From NCBI GenBank assembly GCA_021151825.1, contig JAGKWQ010000009.1, positions 330,857-394,856 on the forward strand: a stretch of 64,000 bases of DNA, read 5' to 3'. Below, piece after piece: positions 9,613 through 18,964 of the stretch. The notes beneath the pieces were generated by a model. That model had not been told where the DNA came from and ran no database searches. It was given only the letters and a program-made list of their open reading frames with translations. The translations under genes and the position numbers were made by a program. Each line of letters begins with the position of its first letter. Positions within the stretch are counted from its first letter, which is position 1. The DNA comes from Cellvibrionaceae bacterium (GTDB taxonomy: Bacteria; Pseudomonadota; Gammaproteobacteria; Pseudomonadales; Cellvibrionaceae).

Positions 9613-12600
9613 GTGGATAACTATAAATTAAGCCCTCAACAGAAACGACATGTTGATTTGGCAGGAAATGAACTTTATTCATCCTTTGCTTATGTCGAAT
9701 TTTCTTACCCGGAGCAGCAACCGGATGTTGTTCGTATCAAGGAAAAACTGATTAGCCTTATCGACAATATTCCCTGTTTGCGTTCGCAGTTAACAAAGGA
9801 TTGTTCAGCGTTAAACATTTCGCCACCAGAAGAGAGCTATTTGTTTCTCGATTATCAAATAATTGACCTTGATTGTTCCAGTACCGATCAAAGGTCGCTG
9901 GCGGCTCAAAAAATACAATCATCGTTCATCGATAATCCATCAGTAAATTTAATTTCCTATATTTTTCTGGATGGCCCTGGATCACCAAAGATGTATCTTG
10001 CTGCCAGGTCCTGGTTAAGTGATGTCAACTCCTTACTGCTGCTGGCTCAAGATTTAAGTGGTGATATCGATAATATTTGTTGTGATATTGATTATTTTGA
10101 TTTACACACCTGGCTGTGGGACGCGGTAGAAGAAGGTAGGAATTTGGAGAATCAGTCAAGACTTCCAGAAGAGGTTTTTGGAGTATCTTCAGCCAGTGCG
10201 AGTAAAGGTCGTGTTGCTTTCGGTTCAGAAATAAATGGCCCAATAAAAATCATGGATATTGGTGAAATATCTGGCCTCAATAAATCCAATATAATGATTC
10301 CCCAAGAACTAATTCTGGCCTGTTATACACATTTGTTAGCAGGGCGAAATGAGCAAAACCGAGTGTGTGTTGCTTATGATGTTATTGGTCGTGGCTACGA
10401 TGAGCTAAATGGGTTATTCGGCCCCATTGCCAAGCAAATACCCATTCAGGTGGATTTATCCACACATGTGTCTTATGCAGCACTTATTGAGTATTGCCGC
10501 GAAAAGATAGTTCAAATAAGTCAGGAAGCGGATACCTTTGATTGGATAAATACTGGCCGTGAACAGCATGAGGGTTGTGAGTACGGTTTTGCGTATTACG
10601 ATAAGAGTGTATTTGGCAAACTGTTGGATGCTGTAGGTTTTGATACCGGCTATAAAAATAAACTACAAGTCATCGTAGGTAACTGTAAAAGCTCTTCAGA
10701 TCTTTACCTTGTTTATGATGAGCGCTATTTTGATCAGGGGGCGATACGGTTTTTTGCACTCCAGTTTGTCTCTTTGCTACAAAAAATAAATCAGGATTTA
10801 TCAAAAACAATAAATAAAATCCCGCTTATTGATAATGAGCTTGCCGATTTGGTGTTGCGCCTTGGAAATGGTGGCATTCAGGTTCTGAATCATTTGAACG
10901 ATGAGCCTATTATAAATTTTTCCCATTATGTAGATTTTTATGCTCAAACCAAACCTGATGCACTGGCACTTTATGGTCAACGTCAACAATTGGTATACAG
11001 GGAATTAGCACAGCGTACGAACCAACTGGCAAATTTCTTTTTAGTAGAAGGTATTCAAGCGGGGTCTCGAATCGGTTTGTGTTTACCTCGATCCGAAGCC
11101 ATGGTTATTTGCATGGTGGCTGCTTTTAAAGCGGGCTGTTCTTTTGTACCCATAGATCCAGGTTATCCTCCGGCGCGTATTCAACAAATCATCAATGGGG
11201 CCAAGCTTGCTGCGCTTGTTACTTCAACCGCCTATATGGATGTTGTAAGTGAATCTGTTGACGAGTTGTTATTGTTTGATCTGGAAAAGGAGGGCGCTTA
11301 TATCAATGAATGTTCAGCACAGCGTCCGCCAATTGCACACCATGCATTGGAAGAAGCCTACACTATTTTTACATCCGGCTCGACTGGCATACCTAAAGGT
11401 GTGAGTATCAGCCACAAATCTCTTTTAAATTATGTGATGGGGCTGCAACAGCGCATAGATTTTTCGCAGATTGAATCGTTGATGGCGTTATCCACAGTTG
11501 CTGCGGATCTTGGATATACTGCAATTTTTGGTGCATTAGCGACTGGCCGACAGCTGCGTATTATCAGCGAAGAAAAATCACTGGATGCCCCGGCACTGGC
11601 CAACGAGCTGTGCGCCGTACCTGTTGATTGCCTTAAAATTGTTCCTTCCCATCTGCGCGCGTTGCTTGCGGTAGAGGACCCGATTAATGTGTTGCCCAAA
11701 AAAGTTTTGATTTTTGGCGGCGAAAAAATTTCCCACGATTTAATTGCGTTAGTGCAGTCAATAAATCCGCAGATCAAGATTTATAATCATTATGGTCCTA
11801 CTGAAACGACCATCGGTGTCGCAGCAAGGAGCATCAATCTTGATGAGGTTAAGCTTTTAGCATCGATTCCTATTGGTACCGCATTAACAAACTCCCAGTT
11901 CTATGTATTGAATAAGACATTGCATCACTGCGGGGTCGGAGTAGAAGGGGAGTTGTATATTGCAGGCACCGGATTAGCGTTGGGTTATGTTAATGATCCG
12001 GCTCGTAATGCATTACTTTTTATCCCGGATCCTTTTGTATCAGTTCCCGGTTCACGTATGTACCGCACTGGTGATCGCGTCATTATGCAGGATGATGGTA
12101 GCGTGATATTCAAGGGGCGTACAGATTATCAATTGAAGTTACGTGGCTATCGAATTGAATTGGAAGAAATTGAAAACACCATTCTGAAAACAGGGCACGT
12201 CGATTCAGTTGTGGTAACTGTATATAAGGATGACGAGCAAGCATTAAATACAGGTAAGCTTATCGCCTATTTTTCGGGGCCAAGCCATGATTGTAGTGAG
12301 GCCATTGTGACAGAATTAAAACAATGGTTGCCAAACTATATGGTGCCTGGCCAATGGATATGGCTGTCAAAAATGCCATTAAATGCTAATGGAAAAATAA
12401 ATCGAAATGCATTGCCAAAACCCGAAGTTGCTATTCGGAATACCGACTACGAAGAAAACAATCCTATTGAGCGCGCACTCTTGGGATTACTGGAAAAATT
12501 GTTGGGTATTAAATCTTTATCAAAGCATGATAATTTCTTTAGTGTCGGTGGAGACTCCATTACCGCAATTCAATTCGTCGCAAAAGCACGGCAAGACGGA

Positions 12601-14166
12601 TTTATCCTAAAACCTAAACAAGTCTTTGATTTTCCTACCATAGAAGATTTGGCAAAAGTAACTGAAGTTGAATCCATAAAGGACGTGGTAAATATTCCTA
12701 TTTCAGGGCAGAGTCTATTATCACCTATCCAGTCACGTTTTTTTCAACGCTTTACCACAGACTTGCACCATTATAACCAAGCGCTGCTTTTGCAAACCGG
12801 TATTGATGAGTCTTTTTCATTGGAAGAGCTAAGTGTGGCCATTGGTGAGCTATTGGCGCATCACGACATCCTGAGATTGACATTTGATACGAATGGACCA
12901 GAGGTGCTCGGTAATTATCAGGATATCACTAAGGACTTTGTTGCGAATTCCTGCCAATGGATAGAGTGGGAACAGTTCGATGATAAAACCTTTGAACAAT
13001 ATGTCCAACTGGAAGTTGAGCGGCAACAACAGCAATTCAATTTAACTACCGGTCCATTAGCCAGGTTTGTGGCTATTAGGAACGTACAAAAGAATCAGAT
13101 GTTTTTATTTGTGGTAATTCATCATTTATTGGTGGATGCGTATTCATGGAATATTATCGAGGAAGACCTGAACATTCTTTTACGCAATGCGCAACAAAAT
13201 AAAAAGGCAATATTAGGTCAAAAGTCCCAAAGCTATGACGCCTGGACCAAACGTATTGCACAGTGTAATCAGGATGGGTATTTTGCTAATGAGTTGGATT
13301 ATTGGCGCAGGCAATTTCCTGAAGGCCCACAAAGCGCTGATTTTTTTAATAATGCTTCCAATTATTTACCGTCTGCCGAAAATGAAATTGTTTTATTGGA
13401 TAGTGATCTCGCTCGGGAGTTAGTAGCGGGAAATACTCATGAAACCTTTAACACGAATGTTGTCGATATTGTTCTGTGCGCTTTTTTGCTTGCTTTTACG
13501 GAAAAGGTTGGTAGCCATGGTTTGCACGTTATGATGGAGTCCCATGGGCGTAGTAATTCTGGCGTGGACCTTGATGTATCCAGGACCATCGGTTGGTTTA
13601 CCAGTATGTATCCACTTTATCTCCAGCTAGGGGGCACGGCTACACTCACTGACCTCCTGAAAAGTGTTAAAGAACAGCTTCGTAATGTTCCTCAGGATGG
13701 GTTGGGTTATGGGGTTTTGAAATATAACGAAAAAAGCTGCGACCTTGATCGCCCCGAACCAAAAATCTGTTTCAATTATTTTGGAAAAATTTTTCAGGGT
13801 GAAAAATCTGTAACTGTAAATTCCGGATTAGAAAAATCAGAGAAAATTCTACGGGTTTCCTCCTTGAATCACCTTGCGCAATTCAATACCAGGTCCATTA
13901 GCCAGGAGCGGGTATTTCAAATAGAAATTGTTGGGATGGAGGTTGAGGATGGCATTGCGTTCAATATTATTTATAACACGCAGGCAATCGATAAGCCTTT
14001 TATAACGGATATCATAAATAAATTTAAGCAAGGTATCGTTAATTTGATTCAGATCTGCAAGGAATCCCAAGGGGGTTTTACTCCTTCTGATTTGGCCGAT
14101 TTGGATATGAACCAAAGCGATATTGACGCGCTCATTAACGAAAAGCTTGCCGGCTTAACGATTTAA
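9613..14166 (+). CDS. NRPS 2: degenerate C/interface-A(Asp)-PCP-E
   Basis: 1517 residues from a GTG start; the condensation-type fold begins at residue ~6 (LSPQQKR), so a much later start is unlikely. Residues ~5-430 form a C-superfamily domain whose catalytic HHxxxDG is replaced by R132-S-W-L-S-D137, so it should not condense. A domain ~435-960 with FTSGSTGIPKG; I read the code as D-L-T-K-I-G-H-I-G, one conservative change from the Asp code DLTKVGHIG. PCP Ser982 in GGDSITAIQF. Epimerization domain ~1035-1480 with H1170-H-L-L-V-D1175, E1309 in ESHGRS, then TIGWFTSMYP and VPQDGLGYGVLKY, all intact, so D-Asp is predicted. The condensation needed for this module is supplied by the C domain ending NRPS 1. 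The N-terminal domain fits the interface domains that recruit stand-alone Asp beta-hydroxylases in siderophore NRPSs. Confidence 0.94.
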   Translation: MDNYKLSPQQKRHVDLAGNELYSSFAYVEFSYPEQQPDVVRIKEKLISLIDNIPCLRSQLTKDCSALNISPPEESYLFLDYQIIDLDCSSTDQRSLAAQKIQSSFIDNPSVNLISYIFLDGPGSPKMYLAARSWLSDVNSLLLLAQDLSGDIDNICCDIDYFDLHTWLWDAVEEGRNLENQSRLPEEVFGVSSASASKGRVAFGSEINGPIKIMDIGEISGLNKSNIMIPQELILACYTHLLAGRNEQNRVCVAYDVIGRGYDELNGLFGPIAKQIPIQVDLSTHVSYAALIEYCREKIVQISQEADTFDWINTGREQHEGCEYGFAYYDKSVFGKLLDAVGFDTGYKNKLQVIVGNCKSSSDLYLVYDERYFDQGAIRFFALQFVSLLQKINQDLSKTINKIPLIDNELADLVLRLGNGGIQVLNHLNDEPIINFSHYVDFYAQTKPDALALYGQRQQLVYRELAQRTNQLANFFLVEGIQAGSRIGLCLPRSEAMVICMVAAFKAGCSFVPIDPGYPPARIQQIINGAKLAALVTSTAYMDVVSESVDELLLFDLEKEGAYINECSAQRPPIAHHALEEAYTIFTSGSTGIPKGVSISHKSLLNYVMGLQQRIDFSQIESLMALSTVAADLGYTAIFGALATGRQLRIISEEKSLDAPALANELCAVPVDCLKIVPSHLRALLAVEDPINVLPKKVLIFGGEKISHDLIALVQSINPQIKIYNHYGPTETTIGVAARSINLDEVKLLASIPIGTALTNSQFYVLNKTLHHCGVGVEGELYIAGTGLALGYVNDPARNALLFIPDPFVSVPGSRMYRTGDRVIMQDDGSVIFKGRTDYQLKLRGYRIELEEIENTILKTGHVDSVVVTVYKDDEQALNTGKLIAYFSGPSHDCSEAIVTELKQWLPNYMVPGQWIWLSKMPLNANGKINRNALPKPEVAIRNTDYEENNPIERALLGLLEKLLGIKSLSKHDNFFSVGGDSITAIQFVAKARQDGFILKPKQVFDFPTIEDLAKVTEVESIKDVVNIPISGQSLLSPIQSRFFQRFTTDLHHYNQALLLQTGIDESFSLEELSVAIGELLAHHDILRLTFDTNGPEVLGNYQDITKDFVANSCQWIEWEQFDDKTFEQYVQLEVERQQQQFNLTTGPLARFVAIRNVQKNQMFLFVVIHHLLVDAYSWNIIEEDLNILLRNAQQNKKAILGQKSQSYDAWTKRIAQCNQDGYFANELDYWRRQFPEGPQSADFFNNASNYLPSAENEIVLLDSDLARELVAGNTHETFNTNVVDIVLCAFLLAFTEKVGSHGLHVMMESHGRSNSGVDLDVSRTIGWFTSMYPLYLQLGGTATLTDLLKSVKEQLRNVPQDGLGYGVLKYNEKSCDLDRPEPKICFNYFGKIFQGEKSVTVNSGLEKSEKILRVSSLNHLAQFNTRSISQERVFQIEIVGMEVEDGIAFNIIYNTQAIDKPFITDIINKFKQGIVNLIQICKESQGGFTPSDLADLDMNQSDIDALINEKLAGLTI

Positions 14167-14193
14167 GTTGCCAGAATTTCAAGGGAGAATCTA

Positions 14194-17100
14194 ATGAATA
14201 AACAAAATATTTCCTCTATACATCCGGCAACGCGCATCCAATGCGGCATGTTATTCCATAATATGGCCCACCCGGAGACGGGTGTATATATACCGCAGCA
14301 TGTAATCGAATTGATTGCCGATATCGATGTCGCCATCTTTGGTAAAGCTTGGCAATATGTTATTGATCGGCATGGCGTATTTAGAACACTGTTTATTAAT
14401 CTGGATGCTGAAATGCCATTGCAAGTGGAATTAAAGCAAGTGCCAGTACCTATTGAATATAAAGACTGGCGAGCAATGGAATTTGTGGAGCAGAAAAATA
14501 AACTGGACGATATCAGGGGAGAGCAATGGTTAACGCCATTTGATATTGAAAAGCCACCGCTTATGCGCTTGCTACTGATCCAGTTGGAGGATCGTCGTTT
14601 TCAATTTATATGGACTTATCACCATTGTATTTTGGATGGTTGGTCTGGTTCCATAGTTCTAAAAGATTTTTTTACTGCCTATGAAACCCTGATTCTTGGA
14701 CATAGCCTTAATTCTTCCAGAGCCGAATCCTATGTGAATTACATGCGTTGGTTAAAGCAACAGGATTATTTTGTGGCACAGGAGTATTGGCAGAATTTGC
14801 TCAAGGATTATCGTGGACACGGCAGTTTTGAAAATGCATTTTCCAATGGTGTTTCAACATTGCCTGCTGCCAGCCATTCAACAGGTAGATACGACACCAG
14901 TATCATCTTTCCGAAAACACTGAGTGATGTATTCCGACAAATTGCGCGTTGTAATCAGGTAACCCTGAATAGCCTGTTTCAAGCAGTAGTTGGCATTCTT
15001 TTACATCGTTATACCGGAGATAAGGATTTCGTTGTTGGTGTGACGGTTTCTGGCAGGCCTGCTGATTTGGCCAATGTGGAAAGTATTGTTGGGCAATTTA
15101 TTAATACCGTACCCCTGAGAATAGGTGTAGATTCCAGAAAAACTATTAGAGATTTACTCCTTGATTTGCATAGCCAAAATTCAGCGAGCAATGAAAATTC
15201 CTTTGTCGCCCTTGTCGATATACAAAATATCGCTAGAAAGTCGGGAATTGAAAAATTATTTGATACATTAATTGTATTTGAAAACTATCCGATTTCCGGT
15301 GTGACGCATCAGACAAATGAAGATGTCAGTGTAAAGCATATATTTTCAGTATCACAAAATAATTTCCCGCTTTCCTTTGTCATAGTTCCTGGTGATGAAA
15401 TAGACATCACTCTAAAATATCACCCCCGCCATTACACTCAAGAGCAAGTAGAGGGGATCGCAAAACAATTTTTGGCATTGGCTAATCGGATAGCGCAACT
15501 GGGTGAGGATATCCTTGCAGAAAATACCTCCCAGCCGGTTATTCAGCAATTGGTTTTTCTAGCGGATAATGAAGCAGCGGAAGCCTCATTGAAAGGTGAA
15601 TTAAAAACATTTCAATTTTCCGATTTCACCCAGGCTTTCCTGGAGATTGCAACGCGTTGTGCAATAAGCACCGCACTGGAGTATGTTGAAGACAGCAAGT
15701 TAAAGAAAATTACCTATGAAGAATTGGATGTTCGGACAAAAAAATTAGCTGGGTTTCTTCTGAGTGAAAACATAACGATTGGTGATCGCGTCGCAATTTG
15801 CCTGCCAAGAAGTAAGGAATTTATCATTTCTATAATTGCCTGCTTGCGCGCTGGTATAGCTTTTGTGCCTATTGATGTAAAAAATCCTTCTTCACGGATA
15901 AGTCGCATTTTGTCGCAGTCCAGGGTTTCGGCTGTGATTTCGATAGGTGAGTTCCTCGATAAAGTCAGCGAGACAACGGAAGAAATTTCAATATTTGACT
16001 GGCAGAGCGATGCGGACCTTATGGCCCAGGGGGATGACTCTTATATTGACCCCCGAATCCCCGGCAATCTGCCCTCATACATAATATATACCTCAGGTTC
16101 AACCGGCGAACCAAAAGGGGTTGTCGTACATCATTCTGCCTTGATGAATTATTCATCGGCAATTAATTCCCGCTTTGATTATCCCCGGGATTTTGTAATG
16201 TCTGCTTTATCTACGGTAGCGGCAGACTTGGCGTATACCGCGATTTTTGGAGCACTGACATCAGGAAAGGCTTTCCGAATTATTGATGAAGAGAAGGCTT
16301 TTAATCCTGAAGCACTTGCGCAGGAGTTACAGGAGCATCCCATCGATAGCTTGAAAATTGTACCGAGCCATTTAGCTGCCCTGTTAAGTCACCAGGAACC
16401 TGCTGCGCTGCTACCAGTCAGGAATATTATTTTAGGTGGTGAAAAGTTAGAAGCGGTGTTGGTAAACCGAATTAAATCGATAAGACCGGATTTGGAAATT
16501 ATAAATCATTATGGTCCAACCGAAACCACAGTGGGCGTTTTAACGCATCGGGTTGATGACGCGCTCATTGGTGGATCTAAAATGATAAAAACGCATGTTT
16601 TGCCTATAGGAACACCATTAGCAAATATACAAACGCTTATTCTCGATGACGATCTGCAACAGGTGGTTCAGGGGCGCAAAGGGTATTTATATATTGCCGG
16701 AGCGAGCCTCGCCACCGCGTATTTTTCAATGCCTGCGTTAACAGCGGAAAAATTCATTCCCAACCCTTTTACGGATATTCCTGGTGAAAGATTGTATGCC
16801 ACGGGAGATTTGGCAAAAATTAATGAGCATGGAAATGTTGAATTTTTTGGCCGCAGTGATGATCAGGTAAAAATCAATGGTTATCGCGTCGAACTTGGTG
16901 AAATAAAAGCAATTCTTGAACTGTGCCCACTTATTCACGGTATTGCATTAGCTATTAGCGACACATCCCAACTGTTGGCTTTTATTATCGGCGATGAAAC
17001 GGATCTTCATGCTATTAAGCTATTTGCGCAGGAGCATTTGCCTCAATATATGCAACCACAAAACTGGTTCGTTGTTGATAGGTTTCCGTTAAATGCAAAT

Positions 17101-18891
17101 GGCAAATTGGATACGAAAGCGCTTAAAGAGCTTGGTAAGGGCATTGGTTGTGCTAAAGAAAAAATTATGCCAAGGAACATGTTAGAGCAAGATATCCACG
17201 ATATCTGGTCGGCGGTACTAAATACGGAAGAATTTGGCGTAGAGGATAGTTTCTTCCAGGTGGGTGGTGATTCCTTGTCCGTTATTCGCATGGTATCCAG
17301 GCTGAAAAAAAGCGGCTACCCGTTAGAGTTCAGGGATATATACGAGCATCCGACAATAGCATCTCAGGCTGCTTTCTTTGAAAAAAATAAAAGTTGTGAC
17401 ACGAGAGCTGTGGAGGTATTTGACACGCCTGGTGTTTCCACTTGTGATGAGTCAGGGACAGCGTCGTCGCACGAAATTGTGTTGACGCCTACTCAATATT
17501 GGTTTTTTTCGCATTCAGGTCGGGAATCACCCAGTTGGCTTAAAGAAGTGGTCTTTGATTTTCCTATGGGGCTGGATGTGGAAGTGCTAAGAGAGGCAAC
17601 TCACCATTTATTGGCTCGCCATGAAGGACTTCATTGTCGATTCTATATGCGTGACCATCAGGAAACACCGTGGGCGGGAGAAATTTTACCTGTGAATGTC
17701 GATAAAGTATTTAGCGTTATTGAAGCCGCCGATACTGAAATTGATAATCCCGAGGCGTTCTTGAAGATTCGTCAAAAAATAAAATCTTCGATTGGTTATG
17801 ATTCAGGCGAGCTATTTAAAATAGTTGCAGTCGTCGCCGGTGCTACGAATAAAAATTTTGTAACGCATGACAAACTATATATTGTTGTACATCACTTGAT
17901 ATCTGATATGTTCTCCTTGCAGATTATTCTTGATGAGTTTTCTGAAATTTATAGCAAATTGCACCTGGATGGTAAGCCCCCCCGGTTCAAACCGATTTTG
18001 TCTCCCAATGAAATAGGCAGGTTCTGGAGCGATAAAACTAAAACTGATGCTATTTTTCTTGAAATTAAAGAATGGTTGCGTTCCTTTTCCTGGGACAGGG
18101 TTTCGAAAGTACCGAGGGAAATTTTTATTACTGGTAAAAATAACACCCATAACTCGGTGGTTTGCCACCATGCTGTTGGTGATCCAATAATGTCATCCCG
18201 ATTGATCGGGTGTACAAAGGTCAATCATGTATTGACCGTGCCGGAAATTTTGCAACTAGCGCTCGCCAATGTCATTTGTCGGTGGACTGGAAAAGACTTT
18301 ATTCAAATGGTAACCATCGATTCCGGTCGCGGACTTTGTGCGCGATACACGGGCAAAGACGCGTCTTCTACGGTGGGGTGGTTATCAATGGGGCGAATTT
18401 GCGTTGTTGAAAAAATGAATATCCAGGGTGGCTTTGATGAACTGTTAAATGCTTGCCTTAAATTAAAAAATGTTCCTCATAATGGGGTCATTATCCGCGA
18501 TAAGGCGGATTATATAGATGCTGATGATTACGTGATTAATGATGAATTGATATTTAATTATAAAGGGATGTTTAATGGCGGGGCCAGTGGCGGGCAATCG
18601 GATGCCTTCCTTTATCGCGATGATTTAATTTCGAATGAAGATGTGGGAATCAATGAATCGGAACGTGAAACACAATTGCAGTTTGATTTTTTAATAAAAA
18701 ATAATGTATTGGAAATGTTTATAATGTATAGCAGTAATTTGCATTATCCGAGTACGATTGAGCGTCTTGCGCATGAATTTATGCTGGTTCTCGGCGAAAT
18801 AATTCCGTTAGTTTATCCTGTGACCATTCCCAATGATTATGCCGGCGCCGATAGGTCTTTGGCTTCACCTTCATTGGAAATAAGTGACTAA
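14194..18891 (+). CDS. NRPS 3: C-A(Asp)-PCP-(inactive E-like)
   Basis: 1565 residues; AGGGAGA precedes the ATG. The N-terminal C domain (residues ~5-440) has intact H143-H-C-I-L-D148-G and a GMLFH start typical of DCL domains that accept a D-configured donor, matching the epimerase ending NRPS 2. A domain ~450-1000 with YTSGSTGEPKG; specificity read as D-L-T-K-I-G-H-V-G, again close to Asp (His at the 322 position argues against Asn). PCP Ser1027 in GGDSLSVIRM. The C-terminal ~430 residues are epimerase-like (TPTQYWFF start, H1233-H-L-I-S-D1238, STVGWL, FNYKGMF), but the Glu of the ESHGR block is replaced by Ile (I1375 in TIDSGR), so epimerization is doubtful. It may be a structural or recruitment domain. 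No thioesterase follows. Confidence 0.94.
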   Translation: MNKQNISSIHPATRIQCGMLFHNMAHPETGVYIPQHVIELIADIDVAIFGKAWQYVIDRHGVFRTLFINLDAEMPLQVELKQVPVPIEYKDWRAMEFVEQKNKLDDIRGEQWLTPFDIEKPPLMRLLLIQLEDRRFQFIWTYHHCILDGWSGSIVLKDFFTAYETLILGHSLNSSRAESYVNYMRWLKQQDYFVAQEYWQNLLKDYRGHGSFENAFSNGVSTLPAASHSTGRYDTSIIFPKTLSDVFRQIARCNQVTLNSLFQAVVGILLHRYTGDKDFVVGVTVSGRPADLANVESIVGQFINTVPLRIGVDSRKTIRDLLLDLHSQNSASNENSFVALVDIQNIARKSGIEKLFDTLIVFENYPISGVTHQTNEDVSVKHIFSVSQNNFPLSFVIVPGDEIDITLKYHPRHYTQEQVEGIAKQFLALANRIAQLGEDILAENTSQPVIQQLVFLADNEAAEASLKGELKTFQFSDFTQAFLEIATRCAISTALEYVEDSKLKKITYEELDVRTKKLAGFLLSENITIGDRVAICLPRSKEFIISIIACLRAGIAFVPIDVKNPSSRISRILSQSRVSAVISIGEFLDKVSETTEEISIFDWQSDADLMAQGDDSYIDPRIPGNLPSYIIYTSGSTGEPKGVVVHHSALMNYSSAINSRFDYPRDFVMSALSTVAADLAYTAIFGALTSGKAFRIIDEEKAFNPEALAQELQEHPIDSLKIVPSHLAALLSHQEPAALLPVRNIILGGEKLEAVLVNRIKSIRPDLEIINHYGPTETTVGVLTHRVDDALIGGSKMIKTHVLPIGTPLANIQTLILDDDLQQVVQGRKGYLYIAGASLATAYFSMPALTAEKFIPNPFTDIPGERLYATGDLAKINEHGNVEFFGRSDDQVKINGYRVELGEIKAILELCPLIHGIALAISDTSQLLAFIIGDETDLHAIKLFAQEHLPQYMQPQNWFVVDRFPLNANGKLDTKALKELGKGIGCAKEKIMPRNMLEQDIHDIWSAVLNTEEFGVEDSFFQVGGDSLSVIRMVSRLKKSGYPLEFRDIYEHPTIASQAAFFEKNKSCDTRAVEVFDTPGVSTCDESGTASSHEIVLTPTQYWFFSHSGRESPSWLKEVVFDFPMGLDVEVLREATHHLLARHEGLHCRFYMRDHQETPWAGEILPVNVDKVFSVIEAADTEIDNPEAFLKIRQKIKSSIGYDSGELFKIVAVVAGATNKNFVTHDKLYIVVHHLISDMFSLQIILDEFSEIYSKLHLDGKPPRFKPILSPNEIGRFWSDKTKTDAIFLEIKEWLRSFSWDRVSKVPREIFITGKNNTHNSVVCHHAVGDPIMSSRLIGCTKVNHVLTVPEILQLALANVICRWTGKDFIQMVTIDSGRGLCARYTGKDASSTVGWLSMGRICVVEKMNIQGGFDELLNACLKLKNVPHNGVIIRDKADYIDADDYVINDELIFNYKGMFNGGASGGQSDAFLYRDDLISNEDVGINESERETQLQFDFLIKNNVLEMFIMYSSNLHYPSTIERLAHEFMLVLGEIIPLVYPVTIPNDYAGADRSLASPSLEISD

Positions 18892-18914
18892 ATATTAAGA
18901 GCCACGTTTATAGT

Positions 18915-18933
18915 GTTATTTAAATTAAATAAC
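18915..18933. promoter_or_regulatory. Perfect 9-1-9 AT-rich palindrome between NRPS 3 and the CmlA-like gene
   Basis: GTTATTTAA, one A, then TTAAATAAC: a perfect inverted repeat in a 73-base gap, one of the longer gaps between the biosynthetic genes. It could be an operator or a weak hairpin. No T-run follows and there is no clear promoter box, so the function is open. Confidence 0.35.
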
Positions 18934-18964
18934 GAATGCAGCCCTGACACTAATAGTAAATTTT

